Positions 8,609-17,570 of a stretch of 64,000 nt of DNA are shown here, one piece after another. The stretch is from Streptomyces fructofermentans (lineage in GTDB: Bacteria; Actinomycetota; Actinomycetes; Streptomycetales; Streptomycetaceae), in NCBI RefSeq assembly GCF_014651055.1, contig NZ_BMWD01000012.1, positions 1-64,000 of the forward strand, written 5' to 3'. A program made the position numbers and the translations under genes. The notes under the pieces were generated by a model. That model worked only from the letters and a program-made list of their open reading frames with translations. It did not search any database and was not told where the DNA came from. Numbering within the stretch: the stretch's first letter is position 1; the number at the start of each line of letters is the position of its first letter.

Positions 8609-11600
8609 TCAGACCTTCGCCGGTTCCGGGTCCCCGGAGTCGGCGTCCGCGCCGGAGGCCTGGTCCGGCACCCCGGCCTTCTTCTCCCGCTTCGCCGCCT
8701 TCTTCTTCGCCCGGCGCTCCTTGCGGAGCTCGACCATCGCGTAGAGCGTCGGCACCAGGAGCAGGGTCAGCAGCGTCGACGTGATCAGACCGCCGATCAC
8801 CACCACTGCCAGCGGCTGGGCGATGAAGCCGCCCTCGCCGGTGATGCCCAGCGCCATCGGCAGCAGCGCGAAGATCGTGGCCAGCGCCGTCATCAGGATC
8901 GGGCGCAGACGGTGCCTGCCGCCCTCCACCACGGCTTCGACGATGCCGTAGCCCTGTGCGCGGTACTGGTTGATCAGGTCGATCAGCACGATCGCGTTGG
9001 TGACGACGATGCCGATGAGCATCAGCATGCCGATCATCGACGGCACGCCCATCGGCGTTCCCGTCAGCACCAGCAGCCCGATCGCGCCCGTCGCCGCGAA
9101 CGGGATCGAGACGAGCAGGATCAGCGGCTGGATCAGGGACCGGAAGGTCGCGACCAGCAGCATGAAGACGATCGCGATCGCCGCCAGCATCGCGAGGCCC
9201 AGGGAGGCGAACGCGTCGTCCTGGTCCTCGGACACACCGCCGATGGCGGCCGTGGCACCGGCCGGCAGCTTCAGCGTGTCGAGCTTCGCGGTGAGGGCGG
9301 CGCTGACCGCCCCCGTGTTGTCGCCCGTCGGCTTGGCCGAGATGGTCGCGGCGCGCTGCCCGTCGATGCGGGTCATCGACACGGGGCCGTCGACCAGCTT
9401 CACCGTCGCGATGTCACCGAGCTTCACGGGCCCGAGCTTCAGGCTCCGCAGCTGGGACAGGGTCTCGGCCGGCTTCGCCGACTTGATGACCACGTTGCGC
9501 TCGGTGTCGTCCAGGATCGCCTTGCCGCTGGTGGTGCCGCGCACCGCCTGGGCCACGGCCGCGCCGAGGGTGGCGTCGTCGAATCCGGCGGCGGCCGCCT
9601 TGTCGTTGGCCTTCACCGAGATCCGCGGCACGGACTGCGCCAGGTTGCTCGTGACGTCCGTGACGTCGTCGAGTCCGGCGACCGCGTCCCGGACCTCCTC
9701 CGAGGCCTTGCGGAGCACGTCGGCGTCGGCGGCCTTCACCACGACGCTCAGGTCCTGGCTGCCGAAGCCGTCACCGGCCGCGACCGTGGTCGTACCGACT
9801 CCGGAGAGCTTGCCGAGCCCCTCCTCGATGCCGTCCTGGACGTCGTCGAACGACGCCGAGTCCGCGACAGTGACCGTGTAGGACGCCTGGTTGGTGTCCG
9901 TACCGCCGCCGAACGCGGCCAGGAAGCCGGAGGAGCCGACGGTGACCTGGTAGTCCTCGACGCCCTTGACGCCGTCGAGCATCTTCTCGATCCTCTTCGC
10001 CGAAGCGTCGGTCGCCGCCAGGCTGGTGCCGGGCTTCAACTCCTGCTTGACGGTGAGGATCTCCTGCTCGCCCTGGTCGAAGAAGTTCGTCTTCAGCAGG
10101 GGCGCCATGCCGAACGTGCCGAGCAGCACGGCCACCGCGATGAGCACACTGGTGAGCCTGCGACGGGTCGCGAAGCGCAGCACCGGCACGTAGAAGCGCT
10201 GGAGGCGGCTGCGCTCCTCCTTCTCCTCGGCCCTGCGGCGGGCCTCCTCCGGGTCGGCGCCGCGTACGTCCTTGGGGGCACGCAGGAACCAGTACGAGAG
10301 CACCGGGACGACCGTCAGCGAGACGAGCAGCGAGGCCAGCAGGGCCGCCGTGACCGTCAGCGAGAACGAGCCGAACAGCTCGCCGACCATGCCGCCGGTC
10401 AGACCGATCGGCAGGAAGACGGCGACCGTGGTGAGCGTCGAGGAGGTCACGGCGCCCGCGACCTCGCGTACGGCCTTGAGGATCGCCTCCTGGCGCTCCT
10501 CGCCGTAGCCGAGGTGCCGCTTGATGTTCTCCAGCACCACGATCGAGTCGTCGACGACCCGGCCGATGGCGATGGTCAGGGCGCCCAGGGTCAGGATGTT
10601 GAGCGACTCGTCCCGGACCCACAGCACGATCAGCGCGAGGACGACCGAGAGCGGAATGGAGACCGCGGTGACCAGCGTCGAGCGGACCGACGCCAGGAAG
10701 ACCAGGATCACCAGGACCGCGAAGAGCAGACCCAGGGCGCCCTCGGTGGTGAGTCCGTTGATGGACTTGGAGACCGCCGGGCCCTGGTCGCTGACGACCG
10801 TCAGCTCGGCGCCCGAACCCAGGTCCTCGCGCAGGCCGGGAAGCTTGTCCTGGACCGCTTCCGAGACCGCGACGGCGCTGCCGTCGTGGTCCATCGTGAC
10901 GGCGACGGCGAGGCTGGGGCTGCCGTTCGTGCGGGTGATGGACTGCGTCGCGGCGAGCGTCTCCTCGACGGTGGCCACGTCACCGAGGCGCACCGGCTTG
11001 CCGCCGCCGGGCCCGCCGGTGACCATCAGGTCCTCGATCTGCTCCAGCGAGGTGAAGCCGCCGCCGACCTGGACGGTGCGGTTGCTGCCGCCCTCGTCGA
11101 AGGAGCCGGCCGGGACGGTCGCGCCGCCGGCCCGGAGGGCCTGGCCGAGCGCGGCGGTGGTCAGGCGCGCCTTGGCGAGCTTCTTGTCGTCGGGCGTGAC
11201 CGAGACCTCGACGTCCTGCACGCCGTCGATCGTGACCTGGCCGACGCCGTCGATGTCCTTCAGCGCGGGGACGACCGACCGGTCGAGCTGGTCCGCGAGG
11301 GCCTGCTGGTCCTTGTCGGAGGTCACGGCGAGGACCACGGTCGGGATGTCGTCGGTGGAACCCGCGACGACCTGCGGGTCCACGTCGTCGGGAAGCTGCG
11401 CGCGGGCGCGGTTCACGGCCTGCTGGACGTCGGCGACGATCCGGTCGGTGCCGTTGCCGTAGTCGAACGAGGCCATGATCAGGGCGTTGCCCTCGCTGGC
11501 CGTGGAGGTGACGCCCGTGATCCCGTCGACCGCTTCGAGCGCGTCCTCGACGGGTTCGACGACCTGCTTCTCGACCACGTCCGGGGACGCGCCCTGGTAC

Positions 11601-11752
11601 GGCGCGAGGACCGACACCATGGGCAGTTCGATGGTCGGCAGCAGCTGCTGCTTGAGCTGCGGGATCGCGATCGCCCCGAAGGCGACGGCGATGATCGACA
11701 TCAGCCCTATCAGGGCCCGTTGCGCGAGGCTGAATCTGGACAGCCAGGACAT
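8609..11752 (-). CDS. RND-family efflux transporter (AcrB/SwrC/hydrophobe exporter type)
   Basis: 1047 aa, the normal size for an RND pump. It begins RFSLAQRALIGLMSIIAVAFGAIAIPQL (helix 1) and continues LPTIELPMVSVLAPYQGASP. Two halves are visible, each with a large extracellular loop and six helices. The proton-relay Asp pair in GRVVDDSIVVLENIKRHL is typical. The C-terminal tail is charged and cytoplasmic. The start is ATG at 11752, with a weak ribosome site; upstream in-frame codons lack coding character. The substrate is unknown. No periplasmic adaptor or outer-membrane gene is present, as normal for Gram-positives. The two-component genes just upstream on the same strand probably control it (inference). 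Confidence 0.9.
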   Translation of the reverse strand: MSWLSRFSLAQRALIGLMSIIAVAFGAIAIPQLKQQLLPTIELPMVSVLAPYQGASPDVVEKQVVEPVEDALEAVDGITGVTSTASEGNALIMASFDYGNGTDRIVADVQQAVNRARAQLPDDVDPQVVAGSTDDIPTVVLAVTSDKDQQALADQLDRSVVPALKDIDGVGQVTIDGVQDVEVSVTPDDKKLAKARLTTAALGQALRAGGATVPAGSFDEGGSNRTVQVGGGFTSLEQIEDLMVTGGPGGGKPVRLGDVATVEETLAATQSITRTNGSPSLAVAVTMDHDGSAVAVSEAVQDKLPGLREDLGSGAELTVVSDQGPAVSKSINGLTTEGALGLLFAVLVILVFLASVRSTLVTAVSIPLSVVLALIVLWVRDESLNILTLGALTIAIGRVVDDSIVVLENIKRHLGYGEERQEAILKAVREVAGAVTSSTLTTVAVFLPIGLTGGMVGELFGSFSLTVTAALLASLLVSLTVVPVLSYWFLRAPKDVRGADPEEARRRAEEKEERSRLQRFYVPVLRFATRRRLTSVLIAVAVLLGTFGMAPLLKTNFFDQGEQEILTVKQELKPGTSLAATDASAKRIEKMLDGVKGVEDYQVTVGSSGFLAAFGGGTDTNQASYTVTVADSASFDDVQDGIEEGLGKLSGVGTTTVAAGDGFGSQDLSVVVKAADADVLRKASEEVRDAVAGLDDVTDVTSNLAQSVPRISVKANDKAAAAGFDDATLGAAVAQAVRGTTSGKAILDDTERNVVIKSAKPAETLSQLRSLKLGPVKLGDIATVKLVDGPVSMTRIDGQRAATISAKPTGDNTGAVSAALTAKLDTLKLPAGATAAIGGVSEDQDDAFASLGLAMLAAIAIVFMLLVATFRSLIQPLILLVSIPFAATGAIGLLVLTGTPMGVPSMIGMLMLIGIVVTNAIVLIDLINQYRAQGYGIVEAVVEGGRHRLRPILMTALATIFALLPMALGITGEGGFIAQPLAVVVIGGLITSTLLTLLLVPTLYAMVELRKERRAKKKAAKREKKAGVPDQASGADADSGDPEPAKV

Positions 11753-11950
11753 GGGTGTCGGGTCTCTCTTCTGTGGTTCGACGCTGTGGAGCGAAGGGGC
11801 GGGACGAAGCGGAATGACGGAATGGGGCCTGAGCGGCGGAACGGGCTCATGTGAGCGTTCGTGTATCACTCTGAGCCATGGGAACGGCCCCGACCGTCGC
11901 CCCCAGGTCCCGTTTCCTTATGCGGGGCATACCGCGACCGCAGTACGTAC

Positions 11951-11970
11951 GGGTGGAGCTCACTCCACCC
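11951..11970. terminator. Short hairpin over the stop codon of the response regulator gene
   Basis: GGGTGGAG (11951-11958), loop CTCA, then CTCCACCC (11963-11970). The loop contains part of the stop codon. It may dampen read-through from the regulator gene into the RND gene downstream on the minus strand. It has no T run. Confidence 0.4.
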
Positions 11971-12643
11971 TCGGTCGTACCAGTCCGGACTCGTAGGCGA
12001 TCACGACGAGCTGGGCCCGGTCGCGGGCCCCGAGTTTGGCCATGGCCCGGTTGACGTGGGTCTTCACGGTCAGCGGGCTGACCTCCAGGCGTTCGGCGAT
12101 CTCGTCGTTCGAGTGCCCGCCGGCGACCTGGACGAGGACTTCGCGCTCACGCACGGTCAGCGCCTCCAGCCGCTCGGCGCGGGAGGGGTCCCGGTCCTCG
12201 TCGGCGCCGTCGCCCTGCGCGAGGAACCTGGCGATCAGGCCCTTGGTCGCCGCCGGTGACAGCAGAGCCTCGCCGCCCGCGGCGACCCGGATGGCGTTGA
12301 GGAGCTCGTCCGGCTCGGAGCCCTTGCCGAGGAAGCCCGAGGCACCGGCCCGCAGCGACTGCACGACGTACTCGTCGACCTCGAAGGTCGTCAGCATCAC
12401 GACGCGCACGTGCGCGAGGCCCGGGTCGGCGCTGATGAGCCGGGTCGCGGCGAGACCGTCCGTACCGGGCATGCGGATGTCCATCAGGACGACGTCGGCG
12501 CGCTCCTCGCGGGCGAGGCGGACCGCCTCCGCGCCGTCCGCGGCCTCGCCGACGACCTCCATGTCGGGCTCGGAGTCGACCAGCACGCGGAACGCGCTGC
12601 GCAGCAGTGCCTGGTCGTCTGCGAGCAGGACGCGGATGGTCAT
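11960..12643 (-). CDS. NarL/LuxR-family response regulator
   Basis: 227 aa. The receiver domain (1 to about 120) has acidic pocket DD at 9-10, phospho-acceptor Asp55 (VVLMDIRMPG) and Lys106 (GFLGKGSEPDE). A LuxR-type helix-turn-helix lies at about 160-225 (LTVREREVLVQVAGGHSNDEIAERLEVSPLTVKTHVNRAMAKLG). The start ATG (12643) overlaps the kinase stop as ATGA, so the pair is translationally coupled. It probably acts on its own operon and/or the RND exporter that follows on the same strand. The signal is unknown. Confidence 0.92.
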   Translation of the reverse strand: MTIRVLLADDQALLRSAFRVLVDSEPDMEVVGEAADGAEAVRLAREERADVVLMDIRMPGTDGLAATRLISADPGLAHVRVVMLTTFEVDEYVVQSLRAGASGFLGKGSEPDELLNAIRVAAGGEALLSPAATKGLIARFLAQGDGADEDRDPSRAERLEALTVREREVLVQVAGGHSNDEIAERLEVSPLTVKTHVNRAMAKLGARDRAQLVVIAYESGLVRPRVE

Positions 12644-13953
12644 GCGGGGTCCCCCGTGGATGCCTTGGGCACGGCCGCCGCGCTGCTGGGCTCGGCGGCC
12701 GTGGCCACCGCGCGACCGGAGCCGGTTGCGGCCATGGAGGCCGTGCTTCCGGTGCGGCTCTTGAGAGGCAGGATCGCATGGACCCGGAAGCCGCCTCCGT
12801 ATCGGGGTCCCGCGGTGCAGGTGCCGCCGAGCGCGGAGACCCGCTCGCGCATGCCGAGGAGCCCGTGCCCGCCGTTCTCCTCCGGGCGGGCAGGGGCGTC
12901 GTCGCCCGGCCCGTCGTCCAGGACGCTGATCTCCACGTCGGTGCCCACGCGCACGACGCTGACCTCGGCCCTCGCCCCGGACCCCGCGTGCTTGCGCACG
13001 TTGGTGAGCGCCTCCTGGATGATCCGGTACGCGGCCAGGTCGACGGCGGCGGGCAGGCTGGTGCCCTGGTCGCTGCGGGCCACCTCGACGGGGAGCCCGG
13101 CGCTGCGGAAGGTGCCGGCCAGTTCGTCGAGGCGGTGCAGGCCGGGAGCCGGTTCGGTGGGGGCCTCGGGGTCGCCCGACTGCCTGAGCAGGCCGACCGT
13201 GGCACGCAGTTCGCCCAGTGCGGAGCGGCTGGCCTCGCGGACGTGCGCGAGGGCCTCCTTGGCCTGGTCCGGGCGCTTGTCCATGACGTGCGCGGCGACC
13301 CCGGCCTGCACGTTGACCAGGGCGATGTGGTGCGCGACGACGTCGTGCAGGTCGCGTGCGATGCGCAGGCGCTCCTCGGCGACGCGGCGCCTGGCCTCCT
13401 CCTCGCGGGTGCGCTCGGCGCGCTCGGCGCGCTCCCTGATGGCGTCGACGAAGGCGCGCCGGCTGCGGACCGCGTCACCCGCGGCGGCGGCCATGCCCGT
13501 CCAGGCGAAGATGCCGAGGTTCTCCTGCGCGTACCAGGGCTGGGGGCCGGCGAGCATCGCGATGCCGGTGAGGAGCGTCATGGTGAGCAGGCCGACGCGC
13601 CAGGTGGTGGGCCGGTCGGTGGTCGAGGCCACGGTGTACAGGGCCACGACGGCGGACATCGCGACGGGGGCCCTCGGGTCGCCGGTGACGGACTCGGCGA
13701 CGGACAGCGCGCCCGTCACGGCGAGGACGCCCATGGGGTTGCGGCGGCGCAGGACGAGGGCCGCCGCGGCCAGCACCATCAGGACGAGGCCGCCGGCGTC
13801 CGGCGTGCGGGTTCCCCAGGTGGTGTCGCTGTGGCCGTGGGGCTCGGCGAAGGAGGCGGCGACCATGCACGCGAGGACGGCCGCCGCGAGGGCTCCGTCC
13901 ACCACGAGCGGGTGGGCCCGCAGGTGGTCCCGTACGCGATCCAGTGTGCTCAC
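12640..13953 (-). CDS. Sensor histidine kinase (NarX/DesK-like HisKA_3)
   Basis: 437 aa. The N-terminal sensor part holds several membrane helices (about 17-35, 54-70, 75-90, 95-110 and 120-155) and almost no extracellular domain, suggesting that it senses the membrane or a lipid-phase ligand. The phospho-His motif is RIARDLHDVVAHH. The ATPase domain shows EALTNVRKHAG, LDDGPG and HGLLGMRERV. The start is GTG at 13953, with -10 box TACGGT 8 nt upstream, so it is probably leaderless. A low-complexity Ser/Ala tail follows the kinase domain. It is the first gene of the kinase-regulator(-RND) run. Confidence 0.9.
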   Translation of the reverse strand: MSTLDRVRDHLRAHPLVVDGALAAAVLACMVAASFAEPHGHSDTTWGTRTPDAGGLVLMVLAAAALVLRRRNPMGVLAVTGALSVAESVTGDPRAPVAMSAVVALYTVASTTDRPTTWRVGLLTMTLLTGIAMLAGPQPWYAQENLGIFAWTGMAAAAGDAVRSRRAFVDAIRERAERAERTREEEARRRVAEERLRIARDLHDVVAHHIALVNVQAGVAAHVMDKRPDQAKEALAHVREASRSALGELRATVGLLRQSGDPEAPTEPAPGLHRLDELAGTFRSAGLPVEVARSDQGTSLPAAVDLAAYRIIQEALTNVRKHAGSGARAEVSVVRVGTDVEISVLDDGPGDDAPARPEENGGHGLLGMRERVSALGGTCTAGPRYGGGFRVHAILPLKSRTGSTASMAATGSGRAVATAAEPSSAAAVPKASTGDPA

Positions 13954-14128
13954 GGTTGTTCACCGTACGGGGCCCGGGCGGGAGGTGGAACCGGCGGACG
14001 GCCGGCCCTCCCGTCGCGCGCCCGGCGCGGATCTTCCGAAGGGGGCGTCCGAGGGGGCCGGGGCGCCGGTGGGCGCCCGCCGGACGTGGCCCCGGCGGAG
14101 GGCCGGAGGGGTCCGGGGGCGCCGGGAC

Positions 14129-14407
14129 TCAGCCGGGGATGAGCCCGTCGTCCTCGAGCATCTCCCGGACCTCTTCCAGGGTCGCGTCGGGCGACGGCAG
14201 GATCAGTCCGGAGGGTTCGAGCGAGTCGTCCGGGAGCGGGACGCCGAGGCTGCGCACCGCGTCGAGGAGCGCTCCCAGCGTGCGCCGGAAGCCCTCCTCG
14301 TCGCCGGACCGCATCTCCGTGAGGAGTTCGTCGTCCAGCTTGTTCAGTCCGGCGAGGTGGCCGTCGTCCAGCCTCACCTGTCCCTCCCCCATGATCCGTA
14401 CGATCAT
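14129..14407 (-). CDS. PspA-associated protein PspAA
   Basis: 92 aa, acidic, starting MIVRIMGEGQVRLDD. This small domain accompanies PspA genes in actinobacteria (family knowledge). Its beginning, its length and its place 21 bp after the pspA stop on the same strand all fit. It has no signal peptide or membrane helix. A regulatory or assembly partner role for the PspA oligomer is inferred from the pairing alone. Confidence 0.75.
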   Translation of the reverse strand: MIVRIMGEGQVRLDDGHLAGLNKLDDELLTEMRSGDEEGFRRTLGALLDAVRSLGVPLPDDSLEPSGLILPSPDATLEEVREMLEDDGLIPG

Positions 14408-14428
14408 GACGCCCTCCTAGGCGTGGGA

Positions 14429-15217
14429 CTACTGCTTGTCGAAGCGCGGAGTGTCCTGCGGCTGCGTGGTCCGGGGCTCGTCCTTGGAGCCCTCGATCGC
14501 CTGCTGGGAGGAACCGCCGGCCAGTTCGGCCTTCATCCTCTGGAGCTCCAGCTCGACGTCCGTACCGCCGGACAGCCGGTCCAGCTCGCTCTGGATGTCG
14601 TCCTTCGCCAGTCCCGAGTGGTCGTCGAGCGCACCCGAGGCGAGCAGTTCGTCGATGGCACCGGCACGGGCCTGGAGCTGCGCGGTCTTGTCCTCGGCCC
14701 GCTGGATGGCCATGCCGACGTCGCCCATCTCCTCGGAGATGCCGGAGAAGGCCTCGCCGATCCGGGTCTGCGCCTGGGCGGCCGTGTACGTGGCCTTGAT
14801 CGTCTCCTTCTTCGTGCGGAAGGCGTCGACCTTGGCCTGGAGGCGCTGGGCGGCGAGGGTCAGCTTCTCCTCCTCGCCCTGGAGGGTCTGGTGCTGCGTC
14901 TCCAGGTCGGTGACCTGCTGCTGGAGGGCGGCCCGGCGGGACAACGCCTCCCGGGCCAGGTCCTCACGGCCGAGCGCGAGCGCCTTGCGGCCCTGGTCCT
15001 CCAGCTTGGAGGACTGGCCCTGGAGCTGGTTCAGCTGCAGTTCCAGGCGCTTGCGGGAGGTCGCCACGTCGGCGACACCCCGGCGGACCTTCTGCAGCAG
15101 TTCGAGCTGCTTCTGGTACGAGTAGTCGAGGGTTTCGCGCGGGTCCTCGGCCCGGTCAAGGGCCTTGTTCGCCTTCGCGCGGAAGATCATTCCCATACGC
15201 TTCATGACACCGCTCAT
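14429..15217 (-). CDS. pspA: Phage-shock protein A / IM30 family membrane-stress protein
   Basis: 262 aa, almost entirely alpha-helical coiled coil after an N-terminal amphipathic helix (MKRMGMIFRAKANKALDRAEDP). It contains the family segments LDYSYQKQLELLQKVRRGVADV and AQTRIGEAFSGISEEMGDVGMAIQRAEDK. ESCRT-III-like PspA proteins bind stressed inner membranes and limit proton leakage. The C-terminal 40 residues are polar and disordered. The start is ATG at 15217; ATG at 15205 (MKRMG) is also possible. It pairs with the PspAA gene. No PspF, PspB or PspC is present nearby, as usual in Streptomyces. Confidence 0.9.
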   Translation of the reverse strand: MSGVMKRMGMIFRAKANKALDRAEDPRETLDYSYQKQLELLQKVRRGVADVATSRKRLELQLNQLQGQSSKLEDQGRKALALGREDLAREALSRRAALQQQVTDLETQHQTLQGEEEKLTLAAQRLQAKVDAFRTKKETIKATYTAAQAQTRIGEAFSGISEEMGDVGMAIQRAEDKTAQLQARAGAIDELLASGALDDHSGLAKDDIQSELDRLSGGTDVELELQRMKAELAGGSSQQAIEGSKDEPRTTQPQDTPRFDKQ

Positions 15218-15524
15218 GGGCTTCGCGCGCCCCCTTCTGACGGACTCCAGCTCCAGGTACTGCAACAGAACCCACAGTACGGGCCCTGCATCCATTACCG
15301 CACTGTTCGGGGACGGATGCGCTCATCCCCAAGGACGACTGCGAACGGCCCCGCTCCGGCGTAGGGAGTAGATGACTCCCGGGGTTCGTCCCGGGGTCGA
15401 CCGGGGAACCACGGGCCGGATCCCTCTTTTCGGCTCCTCCGTGCCCCTACAGACGAGCGGTGTTGCCGGATCGTTCCCACCTCGGCAGCCGTCCATGCCT
15501 CCGCACCCATTACCCTTGGGTTTT

Positions 15525-16121
15525 GTGTTCCGTAGCCGTGCCAAGGAAGAGAAGGCCCGCGCCGACAAGGCGCCGGTGACCGACTCCACTCAGACCCGCC
15601 ACCCGCAGGCCCCCAAGGGTCGGCCCACGCCCAAGCGGAGTGAGGCCCAGTCCCAGCGCCGCAGCGTGGCCAATACGCCGACGACGCGCAAGGAGGCCGC
15701 CAAGCGGCAGCGCGACGAACGCCGTGGCCAGATGGAGAGGCAGCGCCAGGCCCTGGCCAGTGGTGACGAGCGCTATCTGCCCGCCAGGGACAAGGGCCCG
15801 GTGCGGCGGCTCGCGCGCGACTTCGTCGACTCGCGGTTCTGCATCGCCGAGTTCTTCCTGCCGCTGGCCGTGATCATCCTCGTCCTGAGCATGGTCCGGA
15901 TTCCCAGGCTCCAGAACATCGCGCTGCTGCTGTGGCTCTTCGTGATCGTGCTGATCGTGGTCGACTCGATCGGCATCGCGATCCGCCTGCGGAAGCAGAT
16001 CGGCATCCGTTACCCCGACGAGCCCAGGCGCGGCGCGGTCGCGTACGCCCTGATGCGCAGCCTCCAGTTGCGTCGCCTCCGGCTGCCGAAGCCGCAGGTG
16101 AAGCGCGGAGAGCGGCCCTGA
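15525..16121 (+). CDS. DUF3043 membrane protein
   Basis: 198 aa. The first 100 residues are highly charged and cytoplasmic (FRSRAKEEKARADK, RKEAAKRQRDERRGQMERQRQA), followed by YLPARDKGPVRRLARDFVDSR. Two membrane helices come next (AEFFLPLAVIILVLSMV and IALLLWLFVIVLIVVDSIGIAI), then a basic tail. This is the DUF3043 layout, of unknown function. The start is GTG at 15525. A -10-like TACCCT ends 8 nt upstream and no ribosome site is visible, so a leaderless message is likely. Its stop overlaps the proposed CTG start of the methyltransferase. Confidence 0.82.
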   Translation: MFRSRAKEEKARADKAPVTDSTQTRHPQAPKGRPTPKRSEAQSQRRSVANTPTTRKEAAKRQRDERRGQMERQRQALASGDERYLPARDKGPVRRLARDFVDSRFCIAEFFLPLAVIILVLSMVRIPRLQNIALLLWLFVIVLIVVDSIGIAIRLRKQIGIRYPDEPRRGAVAYALMRSLQLRRLRLPKPQVKRGERP

Positions 16122-16906
16122 GCGCGGCGTCCTTCTCGGGGGGTGCGGCGGATGCCTGGCTGAGCAAGCTGGGCGCGCTGCGCGATGTCGTACGCCAGGA
16201 GCTCGTCGCCCGGCAGCTCGACGAGCAGATAGCCGGGCGCTTCCCGGTGGGACAGCGCCTGCGGGTGCTCGACGTAGGCATGGGCCAGGGGACGCAGGCG
16301 CTGCGGCTGGCCCGGGCCGGACACCAGGTGACCGGGGTCGAGCAGGACTCCACGATGCTCGCCGTGGCGCGGGAGGCCCTGGCCGCCGAGCCCGAGGGCA
16401 TCCGCGGCCGGATGCGGCTCGTCGAGGGCGACGGGCGTGACACCGGCGTGCACTTCCTGCCGGGGAGCTTCGACCTCGTGCTCTGTCATGGCGTGCTCAT
16501 GTACGTCGAGGAGCCCGACGCCCTGGTGGCGGGGCTGGCCCGCATGCTGGCACCCGGCGGGCTGCTGTCGCTGCTGGTACGGAACGCCGACGCGCTGGCC
16601 ATGCGGCCGGGGCTGGGCGGCGACTGGGCCGGCGCGCTGGCCTCCTTCGACTGCACCGCGTACACGAACAGGCTGGGGCTGGACGTCCGGGCCGACCGGC
16701 TCGACGCGCTCACCGGCACGCTCGCCGGGATCGGGGCGCCGCTGCACGCCTGGTACGGGGTGCGGGTCTTCACGGACACCGCCCCGGACGACGCCGAGGT
16801 GCCGGACGACGTGGAGGTCCTGCTGGCCGCCGAGGAGCGGGCCGGGCGGACCGACCCCTACCGCGGGGTGGCGGCGCTGCTGCACCTGTGCGGCGTCCGC
16901 GGCTGA
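16118..16906 (+). CDS. SAM-dependent methyltransferase (class I), apparent CTG start
   Basis: 262 aa from the proposed start. Motif I is VLDVGMGQGTQALRLARAGH with the acidic ribose-binding VEQD after it. FDLVLCHGVLMYVEEPDALV and LAPGGLLSLLV are motifs II and III of small-molecule class I methyltransferases. The substrate is unknown. No ATG, GTG or TTG exists in frame between the preceding gene and the conserved domain. CTG at 16118 has a GGAGAG ribosome site 4-7 nt upstream and overlaps the DUF3043 TGA stop as CTGA, the geometry of a coupled start. The next in-frame ATG upstream (15932) is deep inside the DUF3043 gene. Confidence 0.78.
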   Translation: MSAASFSGGAADAWLSKLGALRDVVRQELVARQLDEQIAGRFPVGQRLRVLDVGMGQGTQALRLARAGHQVTGVEQDSTMLAVAREALAAEPEGIRGRMRLVEGDGRDTGVHFLPGSFDLVLCHGVLMYVEEPDALVAGLARMLAPGGLLSLLVRNADALAMRPGLGGDWAGALASFDCTAYTNRLGLDVRADRLDALTGTLAGIGAPLHAWYGVRVFTDTAPDDAEVPDDVEVLLAAEERAGRTDPYRGVAALLHLCGVRG

Positions 16907-16938
16907 CCCGGCCGCCCGGCGCCTGACGGGCCGCCCCC

Positions 16939-16994
16939 GGGTCCGGCGCCCGCGCGGGTCGTGGCCGGGTCCGGCGTCCGCGCGGGTCGTGGCC
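16939..16994. repeat. Tandem repeat, two copies of 28 bp
   Basis: Copies at 16939-16966 and 16967-16994 differ at one base (C/T). The unit starts GGGTCCGGCG and ends GGTCGTGGCC. It lies between the methyltransferase stop and the terminator. Confidence 0.8.
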
Positions 16995-17018
16995 GGGGGG
17001 GACGGGTGCCGAGGACGG

Positions 17019-17058
17019 CGCGAGGGGCCGCGCCGGTCGACCGGCGCGGCCCCTCGCG
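17019..17058. terminator. Bidirectional terminator, 40-bp perfect palindrome
   Basis: Arms CGCGAGGGGCCGCGCCGGTC and its exact reverse complement meet without a spacer (the functional loop would be the central bases). It sits between the convergent methyltransferase gene and the 70-aa gene. Confidence 0.85.
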
Positions 17059-17074
17059 TACGGACCGGGAGGGC

Positions 17075-17287
17075 TTACGAGACCTCGGCGTGCAGGCTCA
17101 TCGGGCCGTAGATCTCGGTGGCGTCCTCGAAGAGCCGGACCTGGTCGGCTCCCCCCTCGGCCAGCTCCTTCCAGTGCTCGCCGAGCCAGGACTCCGCGTC
17201 GCCCTGGGTCGTGAACTCCTCGGGCTGGACCGAGGGCTGGACCTCCGTCCCGTCGGCCTTCTCGAACCGCCACGTCCATGCCGTCAT
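17075..17287 (-). CDS. Small conserved protein of unknown function
   Basis: 70 aa, starting MTAWTWRFEKADGTEV and ending GPMSLHAEVS; acidic and soluble, with aromatic residues near the N-terminus and WLGEHWKELAEGGADQVRLFED in the middle. ATG at 17287 has a strong GGGAGG ribosome site 5 nt upstream, which decides against the ATG 27 bp further upstream. Small proteins of this size and pattern are common in actinobacteria, but I know of no assigned function. Confidence 0.75.
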   Translation of the reverse strand: MTAWTWRFEKADGTEVQPSVQPEEFTTQGDAESWLGEHWKELAEGGADQVRLFEDATEIYGPMSLHAEVS

Positions 17288-17570
17288 GTCAGCCTCCCAA
17301 AAACTACCGAGCAAGATCGGGCCTCTGGCCGAAGCCTAGGCGTTCCGCCGACCGTCCGGTGTTCAACGGTGCAGGTCGAGAAGCACGGTGGCCCGGGCAC
17401 GCGTCGCGCCCGGCGCTCCCGCCGGCTCCGGACCGCGCCCTCGGGGCACCCCGCGGGGACCGGCCGGCGGAGCCGGAGCGGCCGCCTCCGGGGCCGCGGA
17501 CGGCACGCGTCGCGCACTTTTGCGGTACGCCGTCGCGCAGTACGTCCTCCGGCACGGGAAAATCGTTTCC

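Noticed and set aside
8912..11854. Long open frame (980 codons) opposite the RND exporter gene
   Set aside because: It has the His/Arg/Gly/Asp-heavy composition of an antisense shadow in GC-rich DNA. The minus-strand RND protein has full family motifs.
15932..16117. ATG at 15932 as start of the methyltransferase
   Set aside because: It would overlap the DUF3043 gene by 190 bp with an Arg/Pro-rich sequence lacking coding character; the CTG start fits better.
17288..17570. Cobalamin riboswitch upstream of cobU
   Set aside because: No B12-box-like GCCACTG or typical riboswitch layout found in this gap.
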